Source: Pseudomonadota bacterium
GTDB lineage: Bacteria > Pseudomonadota > Gammaproteobacteria > Xanthomonadales > Xanthomonadaceae
Direction: 5' to 3'
Length of the DNA stretch: 18,189 nucleotides
NCBI GenBank assembly: GCA_023425225.1
Contig: JAFADB010000146.1
Span: 1-18,189 of the forward strand
Shown here: one piece after another, positions 14,724-18,189 of the stretch
Layout of the letters: each line of letters starts with the position of its first letter
How positions within the stretch are numbered: position 1 is the stretch's first letter
Notes under the pieces: model-generated
What the model saw: only the letters and a program-made list of their open reading frames with translations
Told to the model about the DNA's origin: nothing
The model's database searches: none
Made by a program: the position numbers and the translations under genes

Positions 14724-14924
14724 CCGTGCGGCGCATGGAGCGCCTCCCAAGTGGTTGATCGCAGTGGACTTTGGCTGCATGCAAGGTCCGGCCGCTTTCC
14801 ACTACACTATCCAAGGCGGCCATCGCAGCCCGATGGCGTTTTGTGAATCCTCACAGGAGCACCGCACACATGTGCGGGATCCTTACATCCGAACCACCAC
14901 TACTCCATCTGGAGCGAGAACCCA
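14724..14924 (+). promoter_or_regulatory. acpP leader region with inverted repeats and a possible promoter
   Basis: This 201-bp gap precedes acpP. A -10-like TACACT (14803-14808) lies in a locally AT-richer stretch, but its -35 partner is poor. Downstream lie TGTGA-ATCC-TCACA (14842-14855) and CCGCACA-CA-TGTGCGG (14862-14877), two perfect inverted repeats separated by AGGAG (14855-14859). An ATG at 14870 in the second repeat opens a short reading frame that runs out of frame into acpP. ACP is usually made in large excess, so a private promoter and leader control are expected here, but the exact elements are my inference. Confidence 0.4.
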
Positions 14925-15164
14925 ATGAGCACCATCGAAGAACGCGTCAAGAAAATCGTCGTCGAACAGCTTGGCGTCAAGGAAGAGGAAGTCACCAACA
15001 GCGCATCGTTCGTCGATGACCTCGGTGCCGACTCGCTGGATACCGTCGAGCTGGTGATGGCGCTCGAGGAAGAATTCGAGTGCGAGATCCCGGACGAAGA
15101 GGCCGAGAAGATCACCTCCGTCCAGCAGGCCATCGACTACGTCACCGCGCACGTCAAGAGCTGA
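14925..15164 (+). CDS. acpP: Acyl carrier protein
   Basis: The 79-residue acidic protein carries growing acyl chains on a 4'-phosphopantetheine attached to Ser37 in the motif DDLGADSLDTVELVMALEEE (31-50). The start MSTIEERVKKIVVEQLGVKE and the end ITSVQQAIDYVTAHVKS match the E. coli type closely. GGAG (14911-14914) lies 10 bases upstream and GAGA is nearer, at 5 bases. It sits between fabG and fabF, as in many gammaproteobacteria, and serves FabD, FabG, FabH and FabF encoded around it. Structured RNA on both sides suggests separate control of its abundance. Confidence 0.98.
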   Translation: MSTIEERVKKIVVEQLGVKEEEVTNSASFVDDLGADSLDTVELVMALEEEFECEIPDEEAEKITSVQQAIDYVTAHVKS

Positions 15165-15222
15165 CGCGTGTTGCCTCGCGGCGGCCGGGCGAGCGCGTCC
15201 GCGGCTGTCGCGTGACACATCC

Positions 15223-15266
15223 ATGGGGCCGCGCATGCGGCCCTGTGCTTTTACAGGGTCGACCCT
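15223..15266 (+). other. Three overlapping hairpins between acpP and fabF
   Basis: GGGCCGC (15226-15232) pairs with GCGGCCC (15237-15243) over GCAT, with weaker pairs extending it to 15223-15246. CCCTGT (15241-15246) pairs with ACAGGG (15253-15258) over GCTTTT. AGGGTCGACCCT (15255-15266) is a perfect palindrome. Neighbouring structures share bases, so they are mutually exclusive. The first stem is followed by TGTGCTTTTAC, a weak terminator-like tract. The arrangement resembles an attenuator that lets acpP be expressed above fabF. Confidence 0.55.
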
Positions 15267-15293
15267 CCAGTGAACGGGTCAGGAGAATCCGCA

Positions 15294-16529
15294 ATGAGTC
15301 GTCGTGTCGTCGTTACCGGCATGGGCATGGTGTCGCCGCTGGGCAATGACCTGGCCAGCAGTTGGGAAGGCATCGTCAACGGACGCTCGGGCATCGGCCC
15401 GATCACCCAGATCGATGCGTCGCAGTTCACCACCCGGATTGCCGGCGAGATCCGCGACTTCGATCCGACCAAGTTCGTGTCCGCCAAGGACGCCAAGCGG
15501 ATGGACCCGTTCATCCACTACGGCGTCGGCGCCTCGTTCATGGCGCTGGACGACTCGGGCCTGGAGATCACCGAGGCCAACGCCGAGCGCGTGGGCGCGA
15601 TCCTGGGTTCGGGCATTGGCGGCCTGCTCGGCATCGAGGAGCAGACCATCAAGTTCCACGAGGGCGGGGCGCGCAAGATCTCCCCGTTCTACGTCCCCAG
15701 CACCATCATCAACATGCTTCCCGGCCAGGTCAGCATCATCAAGGGGCTGAAGGGGCCGACGTTCTCGGCGGTGTCCGCCTGCGCGACCGCCAACCATTCC
15801 ATCGGCACGGCGATGCGCATGATCCAGCACGGCGACGCCGACGTGATGCTGGCCGGCGGCGCCGAGCGCGGTTCCTCGCCGACCTCGGTGGGCGGCTTCT
15901 GCTCGATGAAGGCCATGTCCACCCGCAACGACGAGCCGACCAGGGCCTCGCGGCCGTGGGACAAGGACCGTGACGGTTTCGTGCTCGGCGACGGCGCCGG
16001 CGTGCTGGTGCTGGAGGAGTACGAGCATGCCAAGGCCCGCGGCGCGCGCATCTATGCCGAGCTGATCGGCTTTGGCGCCAGTTCCGACGCCTACCACATG
16101 ACCGCCCCGAGCGAGGACGGCGAAGGCGCGGCGCGCAGCATGCTCAACGCGCTGCGCGATGCCGGCATCAACGCCGAGCAGGTGGACTACCTCAACGCCC
16201 ACGGCACTTCCACGCCGCTCGGTGACCTGGCCGAGACCATGGCGATGAAGCGCGCGCTGGGCGACCACGCCTACAAGGCCATGGTCAGCTCGACCAAGTC
16301 GATGACCGGCCACCTGCTGGGCGCGGCCGGCGGCGTGGAGGCGATCTTCTCGGTGATGGCGATCCACGACGGCATCATCCCGCCGACGATCAACCTGGAC
16401 GAGCCGGGCGAAGGCTGCGACCTGGACTACGTGCCCAACGTGGCGCGCGAGAAGAAGATCGACGTGGCCATGTCCAACGGCTTTGGCTTCGGCGGCACCA
16501 ACGGCACGCTGGTGTTCAAGCGCATCTGA
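15294..16529 (+). CDS. fabF: Beta-ketoacyl-ACP synthase II (KAS II)
   Basis: FabF elongates acyl-ACP with malonyl-ACP, and in E. coli extends palmitoleoyl-ACP to cis-vaccenoyl-ACP. The 411 residues carry the condensing-enzyme set at the same numbers as in E. coli FabF: VSACATANH (Cys163), NAHGTSTPLGD (His303), SSTKSMTGHLLGAAG (Lys335 and His340). MSRRVVVTGMGMVSPLG opens the protein and NGFGFGGTNGTLVFKR closes it. The ATG at 15294 has AGGAG 8 bases upstream; the in-frame GTG at 15270 lacks one and adds a non-conserved extension. A long antisense ORF over this gene is a GC-bias shadow. Confidence 0.98.
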   Translation: MSRRVVVTGMGMVSPLGNDLASSWEGIVNGRSGIGPITQIDASQFTTRIAGEIRDFDPTKFVSAKDAKRMDPFIHYGVGASFMALDDSGLEITEANAERVGAILGSGIGGLLGIEEQTIKFHEGGARKISPFYVPSTIINMLPGQVSIIKGLKGPTFSAVSACATANHSIGTAMRMIQHGDADVMLAGGAERGSSPTSVGGFCSMKAMSTRNDEPTRASRPWDKDRDGFVLGDGAGVLVLEEYEHAKARGARIYAELIGFGASSDAYHMTAPSEDGEGAARSMLNALRDAGINAEQVDYLNAHGTSTPLGDLAETMAMKRALGDHAYKAMVSSTKSMTGHLLGAAGGVEAIFSVMAIHDGIIPPTINLDEPGEGCDLDYVPNVAREKKIDVAMSNGFGFGGTNGTLVFKRI

Positions 16530-16560
16530 AGCCGCCCGGCTGTCATCTCCATGTCCGGAG

Positions 16561-16745
16561 CACCTTCCCTTCTCCCGCAAGCGGGACCACGGCCCCCGCT
16601 TGCGGGGGAAGGTGGCGCGTAGCGCCGGATGAGGGGCTTTTGCTGTTGCTTCCCGATGTTCCGAACAGCCCCCATCCGCCCTTCGTGCACGCCCGCCTTC
16701 GCGGGGGCAGGCTCTTTCCCCCGCAAGCGGGAGAAGGAGAGAGGA
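16561..16745. repeat. Composite multi-hairpin intergenic repeat between fabF and pabB
   Basis: This lies in the 304-bp noncoding gap between fabF and pabB. It holds a chain of palindromes: TCCCGC-AA-GCGGGA (16573-16586), CCCCCGC-TT-GCGGGGG (16593-16608), GGCGC-GTA-GCGCC (16614-16626), a CCCGC-CTTC-GCGGG unit near 16693-16705 and CCCGC-AA-GCGGG near 16719-16731. CACCTTCCC at the left pairs with GGGAAGGTG after the second hairpin. CGGATGAGGGG (16626-16636) nearly pairs with CCCCCATCCG (16669-16678). The CCCGCAAGCGGG core recurs at both ends. It is most likely a dispersed REP/BIME-type element of the xanthomonad kind. The remainder of the gap (16746-16833) shows nothing I can name. Confidence 0.7.
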
Positions 16746-16833
16746 TGAAGATTCGGGCTTTCCTGGAAGCGGGCTCTCCGGAAGCCGGAAGGGACAACCG
16801 CGCCACCGCGCATCCCCCCATCACTCCAGGCCG

Positions 16834-18189
16834 ATGACCCTCATTCGACCCCTGCGCGCCGATACCGACCTGCTGGCGCTGCATCGCCTCGCGCCGCGGC
16901 GCTATCCGGCGCTGTACGAATCCACCGCCTCCGGCACCGAGCATGGGCGCTGGGACCTGCTGTTGATGACCGACGGCGGCGGCCTGCGCCTGGAGGCAGA
17001 TGGTCGGGTTCGCGACCTGCGCGGCGCGACGGTCGCCGGCAGCTTCCTGGAAGCGCTGGACGCCGCATGGCGAGCGGAGCGCATCGACGTGGCCGCGTCG
17101 ACTTCGCCGCCGTTTCGCGGCGGCTGGGCGCTGTTGCTGGACTACGAACTGGCGGCGCAGGTGGAGCCGGTGCTGGCGCTGCCGATGCGCGCCGATGGCC
17201 TGCCGGCCGCGCTGGCGCTGCGCTGTCCTGCGGCGCTGCTGCGCGACCGCCGCGACGGCACGTGTTTCGCCGTGGTCGAAGCGGGGCAGGAACCATTGCT
17301 CGAACGCCTCGTCGCCGATGTGGCGGCGGCAATGGCGCTGCCGCCGTTGCCGGCCTGGGAGGCGCCGCTGGCCATCGACGAGGATGACCCGGCGCGCTTC
17401 ACCGCCGGCGTGGAACGCGTGCTGGACTACCTGCGTGCCGGAGACGTGTTCCAGGCCAACATCTCGCGGGCCTGGCAGGCGCGCTTCGGCGCGCCGCTGT
17501 CGCCGGCGGCGTTGCACGCACGCCTGCGCACGGCCAACCCGGCACCGTTCGCCGGCCTGTTCGTCGCGCAGGGACGTGCCGTGGTCAGCTCCTCGCCCGA
17601 ACGGCTGGTCTCGGTACGGGGCGAGGTGGCCGAGACCCGGCCGATCGCCGGCACCCGCGCGCGCTTTGCCGGCGACGACGATGCCGCGCGCATCCGCGAA
17701 CTGGTCGGCCATCCCAAGGAACGCGCAGAGCACGTGATGCTGATCGACCTGGAGCGCAACGACCTGGGGCGCATCTGCACGCCGGGCAGCGTGCAGGTGG
17801 ACGAACTGATGACGGTGGAGAGCTACGCCCACGTCCACCACATCGTCAGCAACGTGCGCGGGCGGCTGCGTGCGGATGTCACGCCGGGCGAGGTGATCGC
17901 CGCGGTGTTTCCGGGCGGCACCATCACCGGCTGTCCCAAGGTGCGCTGCATGCAGATCATCGCCGAGCTGGAGCGCACCCCGCGCGGCGCCTATACCGGC
18001 GCCTTCGGCTGGCTCAACCGCGATGGCGACCTGGACCTCAACATCCTGATCCGCAGCGCCGAAGTCGCGGGGAGCCGTGCCTGCTTCCGCACCGGTGCCG
18101 GCATCGTCTTTGATTCCGAACCGCAGCGGGAGCTGGAGGAAACCCGCGCCAAGGCGCGCGGACTGCTGCGCGCGCTGGGGGCGTCGGCG
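16834..18189 (+). CDS. pabB: Aminodeoxychorismate synthase component I (chorismate-binding), 3' end open
   Basis: The reading frame runs 452 codons without a stop to the window edge, close to full family length. An N-terminal domain (1-180) is followed by the chorismate-binding domain: FQANISRAW (206-214), SSPERLVS (253-260), TRPIAGTR (268-275), EHVMLIDLERNDLGR (299-313), HVHHIVSNVRG (333-343), FPGGTITGCPKVRCMQII (359-376), GAYTGAFGWLN and the final TGAGIVFDSEPQRELEETRA. PabB with PabA converts chorismate and glutamine to 4-amino-4-deoxychorismate for folate. Ala272 stands where E. coli PabB has a reactive lysine (PIKGT); TrpE has Ala. Position after fabF, where E. coli has pabC, favours PabB over TrpE. 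The ribosome-binding site is weak (CCAGG). Confidence 0.85.
   Translation, partial: MTLIRPLRADTDLLALHRLAPRRYPALYESTASGTEHGRWDLLLMTDGGGLRLEADGRVRDLRGATVAGSFLEALDAAWRAERIDVAASTSPPFRGGWALLLDYELAAQVEPVLALPMRADGLPAALALRCPAALLRDRRDGTCFAVVEAGQEPLLERLVADVAAAMALPPLPAWEAPLAIDEDDPARFTAGVERVLDYLRAGDVFQANISRAWQARFGAPLSPAALHARLRTANPAPFAGLFVAQGRAVVSSSPERLVSVRGEVAETRPIAGTRARFAGDDDAARIRELVGHPKERAEHVMLIDLERNDLGRICTPGSVQVDELMTVESYAHVHHIVSNVRGRLRADVTPGEVIAAVFPGGTITGCPKVRCMQIIAELERTPRGAYTGAFGWLNRDGDLDLNILIRSAEVAGSRACFRTGAGIVFDSEPQRELEETRAKARGLLRALGASA

Noticed and set aside
14842..14855. CRP/Clp binding site upstream of acpP
   Set aside because: The half-sites TGTGA and TCACA are perfect, but the spacer is 4 bases. 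CRP-family sites need 6, so the helical phase is wrong.
15270..15293. GTG start extending FabF by 8 residues
   Set aside because: No ribosome-binding site precedes it, while the ATG at 15294 has AGGAG at 8 bases and matches the conserved FabF N-terminus.
15279..16580. 433-codon minus-strand ORF opposite fabF
   Set aside because: It is a codon-bias shadow of a strongly conserved fabF gene, with no family motif.
16561..16745. CRISPR-like array
   Set aside because: The repeated palindromes differ in length and sequence, have no uniform spacers, and no cas gene is present.
16640..16837. 65-codon ORF between fabF and pabB
   Set aside because: It lies wholly in the palindromic repeat and overlaps the pabB start. 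No ribosome-binding site or domain was seen.

Overview
This is an ordinary-looking chromosomal window with very high GC. It most likely comes from a gammaproteobacterium of the Xanthomonadaceae/Lysobacteraceae group (Xanthomonas, Stenotrophomonas, Lysobacter, Luteimonas and relatives). That placement is an inference from the layout yceF / yceD-rpmF-fabH-X-fabD-fabG-acpP-fabF-pabB, the GC-rich codon use, and palindromic intergenic repeats of a kind common in that family. No database was consulted. No tRNA, rRNA, transposase, phage gene or CRISPR array was seen.

Left part (1-4679). The tail of a HinT-type histidine-triad gene runs in from the left edge. It is followed by an inverted repeat and a strong terminator shared with a convergent four-gene minus-strand operon. 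Read in the direction of transcription, that operon is a MoxR AAA+ ATPase, a DUF58 membrane protein, a TgpA-like transglutaminase membrane protein and an Slp-family outer-membrane lipoprotein. Each of the three junctions is a 4-base stop/start overlap (TTGA, ATGA, ATGA), so the four proteins are probably made by coupled translation and act together at the envelope.

Middle part (4680-9473). A 36-bp divergent gap leads into three plus-strand genes: a GT39/ArnT-like membrane glycosyltransferase with a C-terminal Ig-like domain, a GT2 polyprenyl-phosphate-sugar-synthase-like enzyme, and a second polytopic membrane protein that looks like a GT-C enzyme but which I do not recognise. The GT2 enzyme could charge a lipid carrier and the two membrane enzymes could use it; the acceptor is unknown.

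Right part (9474-18189). Maf/YceF faces away from the fatty-acid-synthesis cluster. A clear TTGACA-17-TAACAT promoter, only 10 bp before the yceD ATG, appears to start the cluster with a nearly leaderless mRNA. Then come L32 (rpmF), FabH, a kinase-fold protein with a degenerate catalytic loop, FabD, FabG, acyl carrier protein, FabF and PabB (still open at the right edge). plsX, which lies between rpmF and fabH in E. coli, is absent from that position. Most gaps inside the cluster carry a perfect or near-perfect GC-rich hairpin, and the acpP-fabF gap carries three overlapping ones, suggesting RNA-level control of protein ratios.

Most worth a second look: the kinase-like gene inside the fab operon, the leaderless yceD promoter, the overlapping hairpins around acpP, and the three-gene glycosylation set.
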